DNA from: Marivita sp.
Lineage (GTDB): Bacteria; Pseudomonadota; Alphaproteobacteria; Rhodobacterales; Rhodobacteraceae
DNA: 46,000 bases
Reading direction: 5' to 3'
Assembly: GCF_022763305.1 (NCBI RefSeq)
Contig: NZ_JALEGT010000034.1
Location: 1 to 46,000 of the forward strand
Both the position numbers and the translations under genes were made by a program. The notes under the pieces are model-generated. The model did no database searches. It was not told the DNA's origin and worked only from the letters and a program-made list of their open reading frames with translations. Within the stretch, counting starts at the first letter, position 1. Every line of letters begins with the position of its first letter. Of this stretch, positions 16,332-24,852 are shown in pieces.

Positions 16332-17242
16332 CCCTTCAGACCCTCACCAAACCTTGGGAGCCGATGTCGTATGGCTTTCTGGACGGATCGGCCAAGCGCG
16401 AGATCCGGCGCAAGATGATCAAGGCCATCGCGGTGCCGGGCTGCCAGATGCCCTATGCCAGTCGCGAGGTGCCGATGGCGCGGGGGTGGGGCACGGGTGG
16501 TCTGCAGGTGTCGCTGACGCTGGTGAACCCGGCGATGCGGGTCAAGGTGATCGACCAAGGGGCCGATGACAGCGTCAATGCCGCGTCGATCCGGCGGTTC
16601 ATCGCGCGGGTGGCGGGCACGCCGACGACGATGGACACGCTGGAGGCCGATCTGATCCAGTCGCGCCACCGCATCCCCGAAGAAGTGCTGCGCGAAGATC
16701 AGGTGCTGGTCTTGCAGGTGCCGAACCCGGAACCTTTGCGGCCGGTACAGCCGAACATGTCGATTGCCCGGCAGATGCATGCGGATGCGGATTACGGGCG
16801 GATGTGGCTGCAGCTTTACGAACAGATCGTCCGGTCCGGGCGCGTCATGCAGGGGGCCAGCTATCCCAGCCTCGTGCATGGGCGGCACGTCATGACCCCA
16901 TCACCGATCCCGCGCTGGGACGTGCCCAAGCTGCATATGGCGAAACATCTGACCATTCTGTCGGCAGGCCGGGAAAAGCGCATCTTCGCGGTGCCGCCCT
17001 ATACGCGGGTCGAACCGCTGGTGTTCTCGGACGTGCCCTACAAGGTCGAGGATCATGCCGACCTGACCTGTCATCGCTCGGGAACGCGCGGGTTTTTCAT
17101 GAACGAGATCCCGCAGGATGACGGTACTTTGGTCTTCGAAGTGTCGGACAGCGCATGGGGCGTCAAGGCGATCCGCCGCCGCGACGGGGAAGAGGTCGCG
17201 CTGGGCGAGACCTGGTACAAGAACGGGAAGATGCCGTCATGA
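16328..17242 (+). CDS. phnJ: PhnJ homologue lacking the radical-SAM cysteines
   Basis: 304 residues (E. coli PhnJ 281). The PhnJ core is clear: KVIDQGADDSVNAASIRRF, QSRHRIPEE, PNPEPLRP, DPSPIP-like TPSPIPRWD, GREKRIFAVPPYTRVE. Gly38 (VPGCQ) matches the radical Gly32 of E. coli. From Pro237 on, the sequence aligns without gaps to the E. coli segment holding Cys241, Cys244, Cys266 and Cys272, but these positions are Thr247, Arg250, Val272 and Gly278. The only nearby Cys, 248, is one place off. The frame is open and overlaps phnI and phnK by 4 bases each, so this is not a simple frameshift. About 25 extra residues follow. As written it cannot hold the usual 4Fe-4S cluster or form the Cys272 thiyl radical. 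Confidence 0.9.
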   Translation: MTLQTLTKPWEPMSYGFLDGSAKREIRRKMIKAIAVPGCQMPYASREVPMARGWGTGGLQVSLTLVNPAMRVKVIDQGADDSVNAASIRRFIARVAGTPTTMDTLEADLIQSRHRIPEEVLREDQVLVLQVPNPEPLRPVQPNMSIARQMHADADYGRMWLQLYEQIVRSGRVMQGASYPSLVHGRHVMTPSPIPRWDVPKLHMAKHLTILSAGREKRIFAVPPYTRVEPLVFSDVPYKVEDHADLTCHRSGTRGFFMNEIPQDDGTLVFEVSDSAWGVKAIRRRDGEEVALGETWYKNGKMPS

Positions 17243-18036
17243 CGCTTACACTCGACGCACCGCGTATCGTCACCACGCATCCGCTCTTGCAGGTGCATCA
17301 CGTGTCGAAATCCTATGGATCGGTCAAGGCGCTGCGCGATGTGTCCGCAATTGCCTATCCCGGCGAGGTTCTGGGCATCGTAGGGGAAAGCGGATCGGGC
17401 AAATCCACCCTTCTGCGCATGATGAACCTCGAGGAAACGCCGGACTCGGGCAGCTACACGCTCGACCTGCCGGATGTAGAGGGCAATCTTTTCGACCTCG
17501 ACCGGTTCGCACGCCGGATGCTCTGCGCCACGCGGATCGGGATCGTCTACCAGAACCCGCATCTGGGTCTGCTGATGAAACATTCCTCTTCGGGCAACGT
17601 GGCCGAGCGGCTCTTGGTGGCGGGCGAACGCAGTTTCGCGACGCTGCGCGCCAAAGCCACCGCCGCGCTGGAGGCGTCGGAGTTTCCGCTCGACCGGCTG
17701 GATGCGCCGCCCATCGAACTGTCGGGGGGGATGCAACAGCGGGTGCAACTGGCCAAGGCCATCGCGCTGGAACCTGCGCTTCTTTTGCTGGATGAACCGA
17801 CCACCGGGTTGGATGTCAGCGTGCAGGCGCTGGTGCTCGATACCCTCAAGCGTCTGCAACAGGAACGGCGGATCACCATGGTGATCGTCAGTCACGATCT
17901 GGGTGTGATCCGCACCCTGGCGGATCGCGTGATGGTCATGCGCGGAGGCGCGGTCGTCGAGGCGGGGCTGGTCGACCAGATATTCCAGGACCCGCAACAC
18001 GCCTACACACAACAATTGGTGCATGCAAAGCTATGA
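17239..18036 (+). CDS. phnK: C-P lyase ABC-type ATPase PhnK
   Basis: 265 residues from MTLTLDAP; this ATG overlaps the phnJ stop (ATGA). Walker A is GESGSGKST, the signature LSGGMQQRVQLAKAI, Walker B LLLLDEPTTGLDVS, and the switch His is in IVSHDLGV. It ends with the dipeptide-transporter-like tail VDQIFQDPQHAYTQQLV common to PhnK. It has no membrane partner here: PhnK docks on the PhnGHIJ core, in E. coli on the PhnJ insertion domain, and its ATPase activity is needed in C-P lyase turnover. Confidence 0.94.
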   Translation: MTLTLDAPRIVTTHPLLQVHHVSKSYGSVKALRDVSAIAYPGEVLGIVGESGSGKSTLLRMMNLEETPDSGSYTLDLPDVEGNLFDLDRFARRMLCATRIGIVYQNPHLGLLMKHSSSGNVAERLLVAGERSFATLRAKATAALEASEFPLDRLDAPPIELSGGMQQRVQLAKAIALEPALLLLDEPTTGLDVSVQALVLDTLKRLQQERRITMVIVSHDLGVIRTLADRVMVMRGGAVVEAGLVDQIFQDPQHAYTQQLVHAKL

Positions 18037-18752
18037 CCCCGGTTCTGGACATCGAAGGCCTGAGCAAAGGCTTTACCCTGCATCATCTGGGCAACCGGAT
18101 CGAGGCGTTCGACGACATCTCGTTCACCGTTGGCGCAGGTGAGTTCGTGCTGCTCAAGGGGGCGAACGGGGCAGGCAAGTCGACCCTTTTGCGGACGCTC
18201 TACCGGTCCTATCTGCCGCGCGCGGGGGTGATCCGGTTCCATTCCGATCATGGCCCTATCGACCTTGCCCGCGCGGCAGATATTGACGTGGCGCATCTGC
18301 GGCGGACCGAGATCGGGTTTGTCACCCAGTTCCTGCAGGCGCGGCCCCGCGTCAGTGCCGAGGCCATCGTGGCCGAACCGCTGCGGTTGCACGGTGTGGC
18401 GGTGGAAGAGGCGCTGGCGCAGGCGCGGGACGCCTTGGAAACCTTCGGGGTAAAGCCGGACCTGTGGAAGGCCTATCCCACAACCTTTTCCGGTGGGGAG
18501 CAGCAGAAGGTGAACCTCGCACGGGCGTTGATCCTGCCGCAGAAACTATTGCTTCTGGACGAACCCACTGCATCGCTGGACGCGCATGCACGCGCGGCGC
18601 TGGTGGCCCGACTGGCCGAACTGAAGGCGGCTGGCACCGCGATGATCGGGGTGTTTCACCATCCCGGCGACGTCGAACAGCTGATCGACCGCGTGGTCGA
18701 TCTCACACCCGATTTCATCAAGAGCGAGGACCGGACCGATGTGGATCTCTGA
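18033..18752 (+). CDS. phnL: C-P lyase ABC-type ATPase PhnL
   Basis: 239 residues with Walker A GANGAGKST, signature FSGGEQQKVNLARAL, Walker B LLLLDEPTASLDA and the switch His in GVFHHPGDVE. PhnL is the second soluble ABC ATPase of the pathway and acts with PhnG, PhnH and PhnI. It overlaps phnK by 4 bases and phnM by 14. Confidence 0.94.
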   Translation: MTPVLDIEGLSKGFTLHHLGNRIEAFDDISFTVGAGEFVLLKGANGAGKSTLLRTLYRSYLPRAGVIRFHSDHGPIDLARAADIDVAHLRRTEIGFVTQFLQARPRVSAEAIVAEPLRLHGVAVEEALAQARDALETFGVKPDLWKAYPTTFSGGEQQKVNLARALILPQKLLLLDEPTASLDAHARAALVARLAELKAAGTAMIGVFHHPGDVEQLIDRVVDLTPDFIKSEDRTDVDL

Positions 18753-19926
18753 TGTGACGCTGGTGCTTCCCGACCGCGTGGTCAGCCGCGCGTCGTTGCG
18801 GATTGCGGAAGGCAAGATTGCCGAGCTTGTCGAACGTCCCGTGCCCGGCGGCATCACCGGCCCGGACCTGACGGTCTATCCGGGCTTCATCGACATGCAT
18901 GGCGACATGATCGAGCTGGAACTCGAGCCGCGCGCGCGGGTGGATTTCCCGATGGAAGTGGCGCTGGCCTCGCTGGATGCGCGGCTTGCGGCGGCGGGTG
19001 TGACAACGGCCTATGCCGCGGTGTCCTTCTCGCGCGGGGCGCGTGACGGGGAACGTCGGTCCTATGCGCATACCAGCCAGGTCATCCGTCAGCTTCACGC
19101 GATGCGCGACACCTGCCGGGTCGATCACCGGATCCACGCGCGGTTCGACATCACCTTCGACAATGCGGTCGGTGTGCTGGAGCAATTGCTGGACGATGAG
19201 CAGGTCGATCTGGTGTCGCTGATGGATCACACGCCGGGGCAGGGGCAGTACCGCAATCTCGAAGTGCACGTGAAGAACAAAGCGGCGCATCACGGGATTT
19301 CGGAAACCGAAGCGCGGCAGATGGTGGCCAATACCATTGCGTTGCGGTCGCGCCCGCAGGAGATCCTGATGGGCAATATCCGCGCGGTGTCGAAAATGTG
19401 CGCCGATCACGGAGTGAGCCTTGCCAGCCACGATGATGATACCGTGCCCAAGGCGCATCTGATGGCCGACATGGGGGCGAGGATCGCCGAATTTCCCGTG
19501 ACGATGGAGGCTGCCAAGGCCGCGGTGGACAAGGGCATGATGACCGCGATGGGTGCGCCCAATGCGATGCGGGGGCAAAGCTATTCGGGCAACCTGTCCG
19601 CGCGGGATCTGCATGCGGCGGGGCTCTTGCACATCCTTGCGTCCGATTACCATCCCGGTGCCATGCTGGCTGCCGTCCACGCTCTTGCCCCAAGCGATCC
19701 CGACGGGTTGGCCGGGGCGGTGCGGCTTGTATCGGTCAATCCGGCGCGGTCGCTCGGACTGTCGGATCGGGGGACGCTGGCCATCGGAAAACGTGCGGAT
19801 CTGTTCGTCGCCGATGCGCGTGGCCGGGTCGCACTGACGCTGTGTGGCGGGCAGGTCGTGCATCACAACGGGACGCTCGACCTCGCGGCGGCCAAATCTC
19901 CGGCATTTGCCGAGGCGATGGGGTGA
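18739..19926 (+). CDS. phnM: Ribosyl-phosphonate triphosphate diphosphatase PhnM
   Basis: 395 residues of the amidohydrolase superfamily. Metal-ligand motifs are visible: GFIDMHGDMIE near the start, ASHDDDT in the middle and ASDYHPGAML near the end. PhnM removes pyrophosphate from alpha-D-ribose 1-phosphonate 5-triphosphate to give the 5-phosphate substrate of PhnJ. The start is set by a GAGCGAGGA ribosome binding site at 18722-18730, inside phnL. This is the last gene of the phnFGHIJKLM operon; 90 bases and a palindromic operator separate it from phnC. Confidence 0.94.
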   Translation: MWISDVTLVLPDRVVSRASLRIAEGKIAELVERPVPGGITGPDLTVYPGFIDMHGDMIELELEPRARVDFPMEVALASLDARLAAAGVTTAYAAVSFSRGARDGERRSYAHTSQVIRQLHAMRDTCRVDHRIHARFDITFDNAVGVLEQLLDDEQVDLVSLMDHTPGQGQYRNLEVHVKNKAAHHGISETEARQMVANTIALRSRPQEILMGNIRAVSKMCADHGVSLASHDDDTVPKAHLMADMGARIAEFPVTMEAAKAAVDKGMMTAMGAPNAMRGQSYSGNLSARDLHAAGLLHILASDYHPGAMLAAVHALAPSDPDGLAGAVRLVSVNPARSLGLSDRGTLAIGKRADLFVADARGRVALTLCGGQVVHHNGTLDLAAAKSPAFAEAMG

Positions 19927-19996
19927 GAAGTTCAACGAAACTTCATTCGACGGTGCACTGACTGTTACGTTCGAGACCTAGGGTCAGGCCAAGGAA

Positions 19997-20012
19997 ATTC
20001 ATTCGGATGAAT
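19997..20012. promoter_or_regulatory. 16-bp palindromic operator, copy 2 (phnC)
   Basis: ATTCATTCGGATGAAT, base-for-base identical to the copy at phnF. It ends 4 bases before the phnC start codon, so a bound regulator would cover the translation start region and act near or downstream of the transcription start. The remaining gap after phnM (19927-19996) shows another half-like TTCATTCGA at 19942-19950 but no clear terminator. Confidence 0.8.
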
Positions 20013-20016
20013 CGCC

Positions 20017-20817
20017 ATGGCCGGAACCCTCTCGCTCTCGAACGTATCCCGGATTTTCGGAGACACCCGCGCGGTTGACCGCGTTTCGCTCGACATCGCG
20101 CCGGGCCAGTTCGTCGGGGTGATCGGTCGCTCTGGGGCGGGCAAGTCGACCATGCTGCGGCTGGTGAACCGGTTGATCGACCCAAGCGAAGGGTCGATCT
20201 CGTTCGATGGCACGGAGATCACGGCTCTCAAGGGCAAGGCGCTGCGGGCATGGCGGCGCGACTGCGCGATGATCTTCCAGCAGTTCAACCTTGTCGACCG
20301 TCTGGACGTGCTGACCAATGTCCTGATCGGACGGCTGGCCGAGCATGGATTCTTCAGCTCCATGGCGATGCGGTTCACGGATGAAGAGCGCACGATGGCG
20401 CTGCAGGCGCTCGACCGGTTGGATCTTGTCCCACAGGCGCTGCAGCGCGCTGGCACGCTTTCGGGGGGGCAGCAGCAGCGTGTGGCCATTGCCAAGGCCC
20501 TGGTGCAACGGCCGAAAATCATGCTCGCGGACGAACCCATCGCCTCGCTTGATCCTGCCAATGCCACGCTTGTCATGGACGGGCTCAAGCAGATCAACAC
20601 CGAAGACGGGCTGACCGTTCTGGTCAACCTGCACACGCTGGACACCGCACGCGCCTATTGCGACCGCATCGTCGCGATGCGCGCGGGGCGCGTGTTCTTT
20701 GACGGAACTGCCACGCAGCTCACCGATGACGTTGTCCGCGACATCTACGGGACCGAAGGCCTGCGTGACTTCAACGAAGCCGTGACCTCGACGCAACGGA
20801 TCGCGGTGACTGCCTGA
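20017..20817 (+). CDS. phnC: Phosphonate ABC importer ATPase PhnC
   Basis: 266 residues with Walker [10 protein letters not shown], a Q-loop in [13 protein letters not shown], signature [15 protein letters not shown] and Walker [14 protein letters not shown]. The PhnC-specific stretch [15 protein letters not shown] is present. It energises import of phosphonates with PhnD and the two PhnE proteins downstream. An AAGGAA at 19991-19996 is 20 bases from the start and would better serve an out-of-frame ATG at 20007, so initiation here is unusual. First gene of a run of ten plus-strand genes reaching 26956. Confidence 0.95.
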   Translation: MAGTLSLSNVSRIFGDTRAVDRVSLDIAPGQFVGVIGRSGAGKSTMLRLVNRLIDPSEGSISFDGTEITALKGKALRAWRRDCAMIFQQFNLVDRLDVLTNVLIGRLAEHGFFSSMAMRFTDEERTMALQALDRLDLVPQALQRAGTLSGGQQQRVAIAKALVQRPKIMLADEPIASLDPANATLVMDGLKQINTEDGLTVLVNLHTLDTARAYCDRIVAMRAGRVFFDGTATQLTDDVVRDIYGTEGLRDFNEAVTSTQRIAVTA

Positions 20818-20867
20818 CCTGAAACATCCAACTCGACTGCCAAAATCAACCAACGGGGAGATGACCC

Positions 20868-21788
20868 ATGAAACTGCTCACCACATCGGCGCTTGTCGCC
20901 ATCATGGCAACCGCAGCCACAGCAGAAGGCTGGAAAGACGATTACCAGGTTCTGAAGTTCGGCATCCTGTCCGGCGAGAACGAAAAAGACCGCCTGATGC
21001 GCAACGAGCCGCTGCGCGTCTACCTCGAAGATACGCTGGGTGTTCAGGTCGAAATCTTCACCGCGGGCAATTATGACGGCGTGATCCAGGCGCTCGCCGC
21101 CAACCAGATCGAGATCGCGCGTCTTGGCTCTTCGTCCTACGCTGCCGCCTATACGGCAACAGAGGGTGGCGTCGTGCCGACGCTGACGTCGCGCAAAACC
21201 GATGGGTCCACCGGCTATTTCTCGATTGTCGTCACACGCTGTGACAGCGGAATCACGTCTTTGGAAGACGCCAAGGGCAAGGTCCATGCCTTTGCGGACC
21301 CAGACAGTACCTCGGGCTATGCGGTGCCGTATTACAACATGATCACGCGTGACGGGTTCAAGCCGGAAGAGTTCTTCGGCACCGTCACCTTCTCGGGCAG
21401 CCACGAAGCCGGTGTGAGCGGGGTGGTCAACGGAACCTTCGACACAGCCGCGACCTATCAGAACAATGATGTCGACGGCATCTATCAGCGTATGGAAGAA
21501 AAGGGCATGATCGAACCCGGTCAGGTCTGCAAGATCTGGGAAAGCCCGGAAATCACCTCCGGCCCGTGGACATTCCGCAAGAACCTGCCCGAAGCGCTGA
21601 TCGAAGACGTGACAGCCGCGATAGAGAGCTTCCCGGACGCCGATCCGGAGGGCTGGAAGCTCTATTCGTCCTGGACCGCGGACGATCCCAACCCGGAAGC
21701 CGGTTTCCAGCGCGTCAACGCCGAGCGTTACCAGTGGATCATCGACATGCGCGCGTGGATCAAGGACCAGCGTCGTTCGGGGTCGTGA
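20868..21788 (+). CDS. phnD: Phosphonate-binding periplasmic protein PhnD
   Basis: 306 residues with a Sec signal peptide (MKLLTTSALVAIMATAATA, cleavage before EGWK). Typical PhnD motifs follow: LKFGILSGEN near the start, GNYDGVIQALAANQIEIARLG, and FADPDSTSGYAVP, the loop that closes on the phosphonate oxygens. It captures phosphonates in the periplasm for PhnCEE. A GGGGAGATG ribosome binding site precedes the start. The two strong hairpins after the gene probably keep its transcript level above that of the permeases. Confidence 0.94.
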   Translation: MKLLTTSALVAIMATAATAEGWKDDYQVLKFGILSGENEKDRLMRNEPLRVYLEDTLGVQVEIFTAGNYDGVIQALAANQIEIARLGSSSYAAAYTATEGGVVPTLTSRKTDGSTGYFSIVVTRCDSGITSLEDAKGKVHAFADPDSTSGYAVPYYNMITRDGFKPEEFFGTVTFSGSHEAGVSGVVNGTFDTAATYQNNDVDGIYQRMEEKGMIEPGQVCKIWESPEITSGPWTFRKNLPEALIEDVTAAIESFPDADPEGWKLYSSWTADDPNPEAGFQRVNAERYQWIIDMRAWIKDQRRSGS

Positions 21789-21802
21789 TCCATTGACCTG
21801 AT

Positions 21803-21851
21803 GGGGAAGCCGCGCTTCTCCACGCCCATGGTGCCTTTCGGGCGCCATGGG
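21803..21851 (+). terminator. Two tandem hairpins between phnD and phnE
   Basis: First stem GGGGAAGC / GCTTCTCC (21803-21810 and 21814-21821, one G-U pair, 3-base loop). Second stem CCCATGGTGCC / GGCGCCATGGG (21825-21835 and 21841-21851, one U-G pair, loop TTTCG). Neither has a T run. Such structures after a binding-protein gene usually attenuate transcription or protect the upstream message, giving more binding protein than permease. Confidence 0.6.
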
Positions 21852-21909
21852 TGACGTTTGCATGGCACGGGTCCCGCCCGGGCCATTCGCGCCACGACCG
21901 GAGTACAGC

Positions 21910-22857
21910 ATGTCCGCAACAGCCGATTTCCCCGATCTTGCCCGAACCGACCGCGCGGCGGCCCTGTCGGCCTTCGAGGCGGAGTTCGCAGCGCAGCGCC
22001 GGTATGCGCGCCGTGCCTGGGCCATCGGCGCCGGTCTGTTCCTGATCGTTTTCCTGCTGACGGCGTGGATCGGCGATTTCTTCAAGGTCACGCAGGTGAC
22101 CATGCCGGACGGATCGCGCGACTGGCGCTGGATCATCCCGGCGGGCATTCCGCGTCTTGGCGAATATATCGAAAAGACCATCCCGACCCTGCGCTGGGAG
22201 ACCCTTGGCGCGGATTTCGCCAACTGGTTCTGGCGCTGGAAGATCTGGATGGAGCTGTTGTTCGAAACCGTCCTGATCGCCTTCATGGCGACGGTGTTCG
22301 GAGTGATCGGCGGGTTTCTTCTGTCCTTCCCGGCCTCGCGGAACCTTGCGCCCAACACATGGGTCCTTTGGATCACCCGCCGCTATCTCGAGATCGCGCG
22401 GACCGTGCCGGAGCTGGTCTGGGCGCTGATCTTCGTCTTCTGTTTCTCCGTCGGGCCGATGGCCGGGGTTCTGGCCATCGGGCTGCATGCGGCGGGCGCT
22501 CTGGGCAAGCTGTATTCCGAGGTCAACGAGAACATCGACATGCGCCCGCTCGAAGGTGTGAAAGCCGCCGGTGGCACGTGGTTCGACCAGATCCGCTACG
22601 GGGCGGTGCCGCAGGTGATGCCCAACATCATCAGTTACACGCTGCTGCGGTTCGAGATCAACGTGCGCGCCTCGTCGATCATCGGCTATGTGGGTGCGGG
22701 TGGTCTGGGGCAGGAATTCCGCACCGCCATGAGTTTTCAGGAATACACCGACCTTTCGGCGCTCTTCGTCATCATCTTCGTGACCGTGATGATCATTGAC
22801 TACGGGTCGGAAAAGCTGCGCCACCGGATCATTCACCTTGAGGAGACCCAGCCATGA
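21910..22857 (+). CDS. phnE: Phosphonate ABC importer permease PhnE, first copy
   Basis: 315 residues from MSATADFP, chosen for its GGAG ribosome binding site; an earlier in-frame ATG would start within the hairpin. An N-terminal soluble part precedes the first membrane segment (about 40-58), and a periplasmic loop of about 60 residues follows. The transport domain has five to six segments and the ATPase-coupling motif EGVKAAGGTWFDQIRYGAVPQ. The end VGAGGLGQEF is characteristic of PhnE. It pairs with the next gene as a heterodimer. Confidence 0.93.
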   Translation: MSATADFPDLARTDRAAALSAFEAEFAAQRRYARRAWAIGAGLFLIVFLLTAWIGDFFKVTQVTMPDGSRDWRWIIPAGIPRLGEYIEKTIPTLRWETLGADFANWFWRWKIWMELLFETVLIAFMATVFGVIGGFLLSFPASRNLAPNTWVLWITRRYLEIARTVPELVWALIFVFCFSVGPMAGVLAIGLHAAGALGKLYSEVNENIDMRPLEGVKAAGGTWFDQIRYGAVPQVMPNIISYTLLRFEINVRASSIIGYVGAGGLGQEFRTAMSFQEYTDLSALFVIIFVTVMIIDYGSEKLRHRIIHLEETQP

Positions 22858-23711
22858 CCGTCACCCCGGAGCAGATCGCCGAGGCACGCGCAAACGTTCC
22901 GCTGGCCTTTCAGGCCCCGTTGCCGGTGCGCCTGCGCCGCTATGCGCTCTGGGCGTTTTTCGTGGGGCTGTTCTGCTGGTGCCTTTACGATTTCAACTTT
23001 TCGCCCGCCCGCATCTGGGAGGGGCTTGGGCGCTTCGGCACTGTCGCAAGCTTCATGTTCCCGCCCTATATCTGGACCTCTTGGGCCGAGTTCTCGGAAA
23101 TCCTCAATGGTCTGGGCGAGACCCTCGCGATCGCCTTTCTGGGCACGGTGCTGGGCGCGGTCTTTGCCTTTCCGCTGTCCTTTCTCGGGGCCAAGAACAT
23201 CAATCGCCTGAACTGGCTGCGCCTGTCGACGCGGCGTGGCTATGACGTGATCCGCGCCTTCGAGACGCTGATCCTTGCGCTGATCTTCATCCGCGCCTTC
23301 GGGCTGGGGCCGCTTGCGGGCATCCTTGCCATCGCGGTGAGCGAGATCGGCACCTTTGCCAAGCTGTTCTCCGAAGCTATCGAGAACACGTCGAACAAAC
23401 CCGTTGAAGGCGTCAAAGCCTCGGGCGGATCGCGGTTGCAGCAAATCCGTTTCGGCATCGCCCCGCAGGTCAACCCGGTGATCCTGTCGATCCTGCTCTA
23501 CAACTTCGAGTCCAACGTGCGGTCGGGCACGATCCTTGGCATCGTCGGGGCTGGCGGGATCGGGTTTCTGCTGTCCGACCGCATCGCGGCCTATCGCTGG
23601 GGCGAGGCGTGGTCGATCATCTTCCTGATCATCGCCATGGTCTACGTGATCGACTGGCTGTCCGGCCTGATCCGGCAACGGCTGATCGGAAAGACGGACC
23701 TGGCGAAGTGA
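22854..23711 (+). CDS. phnE: Phosphonate ABC importer permease PhnE, second copy
   Basis: 285 residues, homologous to the preceding protein, with the coupling motif EGVKASGGSRLQQIRFGIAPQ and the signature VGAGGIGFLLSD. Five to six membrane segments are visible. The ATG overlaps the first phnE by 4 bases. Two phnE genes in a row, forming a permease heterodimer, are usual in alphaproteobacterial phn clusters. Confidence 0.93.
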   Translation: MTVTPEQIAEARANVPLAFQAPLPVRLRRYALWAFFVGLFCWCLYDFNFSPARIWEGLGRFGTVASFMFPPYIWTSWAEFSEILNGLGETLAIAFLGTVLGAVFAFPLSFLGAKNINRLNWLRLSTRRGYDVIRAFETLILALIFIRAFGLGPLAGILAIAVSEIGTFAKLFSEAIENTSNKPVEGVKASGGSRLQQIRFGIAPQVNPVILSILLYNFESNVRSGTILGIVGAGGIGFLLSDRIAAYRWGEAWSIIFLIIAMVYVIDWLSGLIRQRLIGKTDLAK

Positions 23712-24226
23712 GCCATCCGCGGCGGATCATGATCATTGGCAGCGCGGGGTCTGGCAAGAGCACGCTTGCGCGGCAGATCGGGGAGGCACGGAAGCTGCCC
23801 GTCTATCATATGGACCGCGAAGTATTCTGGCTGCCGAACTGGGTGGAACGGAGCAAGGATGATCAGTTGCGGCAGGTCGAACGGATTGTCGCACTCGACG
23901 CCTGGGTGTTCGAAGGCAACAATTCCCGCACCTTCCACTTGCGTGAAGCGCGGGCCGACATGCTGATCTGGCTGGATGTCGCGCTCTGGAGGCGGGCTCT
24001 TCGGGTGCTGCGCCGATCCCTGAGCCACCGGAGTGAGGCCCGCCCGGACATGGCCGAGGGCTGTCCCGAACGGCTGCGGATGCTGCCGGGGTTTCTGTGG
24101 TTCATCCTGTCGACTGCAAGCGAGGGTCATCGCAAGCAATCGGACTTTTTCAACAGGTCTGCGCTCTGCAAGATCCGGCTGACCGGACTTCGCGCGACGG
24201 ACACCTTCCTGGAGACCCTGACATGA
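23708..24226 (+). CDS. P-loop kinase, adenylate-kinase/FlaR-like
   Basis: 172 residues with a GTG start overlapping the phnE stop (GTGA); an internal ATG at 23729 is possible but leaves little room before the P-loop. Walker A is GSAGSGKST (about residues 11-19). Then come an NMP-binding-like part ([16 protein letters not shown]), a Walker-B-like MLIWLDV and an arginine-rich lid ([16 protein letters not shown]). This fits small nucleotide-kinase-like proteins of the FlaR/topology-modulation type. It is not PhnN by motif, but its place in the operon suggests phosphorylation of a pathway intermediate; that is inference. Confidence 0.75.
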   Translation: MSHPRRIMIIGSAGSGKSTLARQIGEARKLPVYHMDREVFWLPNWVERSKDDQLRQVERIVALDAWVFEGNNSRTFHLREARADMLIWLDVALWRRALRVLRRSLSHRSEARPDMAEGCPERLRMLPGFLWFILSTASEGHRKQSDFFNRSALCKIRLTGLRATDTFLETLT

Positions 24227-24852
24227 GTGGCGCTGGATCGAAGAAACACCTCACCGAAGCCCCGAACATCCATCCCGAAGCCAGCGTTGTGGACTGCGAA
24301 CTGGGGGCTTGGACCGAGGTGGGCAAAGGCACGTCGATGCGGGCGTCGACCATGGGGGATTGGTCCTACATTACCCAGGATTGTCATGTCGTATGGACCA
24401 GCATCGGCAAGATGTGCTCGATCGCGAATTCCACGCGCATCAATCCCGGCAACCATCCGACATGGCGCGCAGTCCAGCATCACAGCGTCTACCGGGCCGA
24501 GGCCTATGGGCTTGGCGAGGACGACCACGACTTCTTTGACTGGCGCAAGTCGGATTGGGTGACGATCGGTCATGACGTGTGGATCGGCCACGGTGTGACC
24601 GTGACGGCAGGTGTGACCATCGGGACAGGGGCCGTGATTGGTGCGGGGGCAGTTGTGACGCGCGATGTCGCGCCCTATACGGTTGTGGGAGGCGTTCCCG
24701 CACGCCCGATCAAACGCCGCTTCACCGAGGCTCAGGCCGAGGCGCTGCAGGAGATCGCGGTCTGGGATTGGCCAAGAGAGAAATACAAAGCGGCATTGCC
24801 GGACATACGGGCGCTCGACATCGATGCCTTCATTGAAAAATATCGCCGCTGA
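24223..24852 (+). CDS. Hexapeptide-repeat acetyltransferase of the phosphonate-associated family
   Basis: 209 residues from [10 protein letters not shown], overlapping the kinase by 4 bases. A left-handed beta-helix of hexapeptide repeats appears twice (about 20-70, and about 120-160 in [19 protein letters not shown]...[12 protein letters not shown]), with the closing [17 protein letters not shown]. The inserted loop [12 protein letters not shown] is typical of the hexapeptide family often found in phn operons. Members transfer acetyl groups from acetyl-CoA; the acceptor in phosphonate metabolism is not established. Confidence 0.85.
   Translation: MSGAGSKKHLTEAPNIHPEASVVDCELGAWTEVGKGTSMRASTMGDWSYITQDCHVVWTSIGKMCSIANSTRINPGNHPTWRAVQHHSVYRAEAYGLGEDDHDFFDWRKSDWVTIGHDVWIGHGVTVTAGVTIGTGAVIGAGAVVTRDVAPYTVVGGVPARPIKRRFTEAQAEALQEIAVWDWPREKYKAALPDIRALDIDAFIEKYRR

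Noticed and set aside
17041-17242. A frameshift as the reason for missing PhnJ cysteines
   Set aside because: The frame aligns without gaps to canonical PhnJ through Ser-Asp at 273-274, and other frames do not recover CxxC or CSDTDYC motifs.
20745-22376. Long minus-strand open frame opposite phnD and phnE
   Set aside because: Antisense shadow spanning two real genes and their hairpins; no protein-like features.
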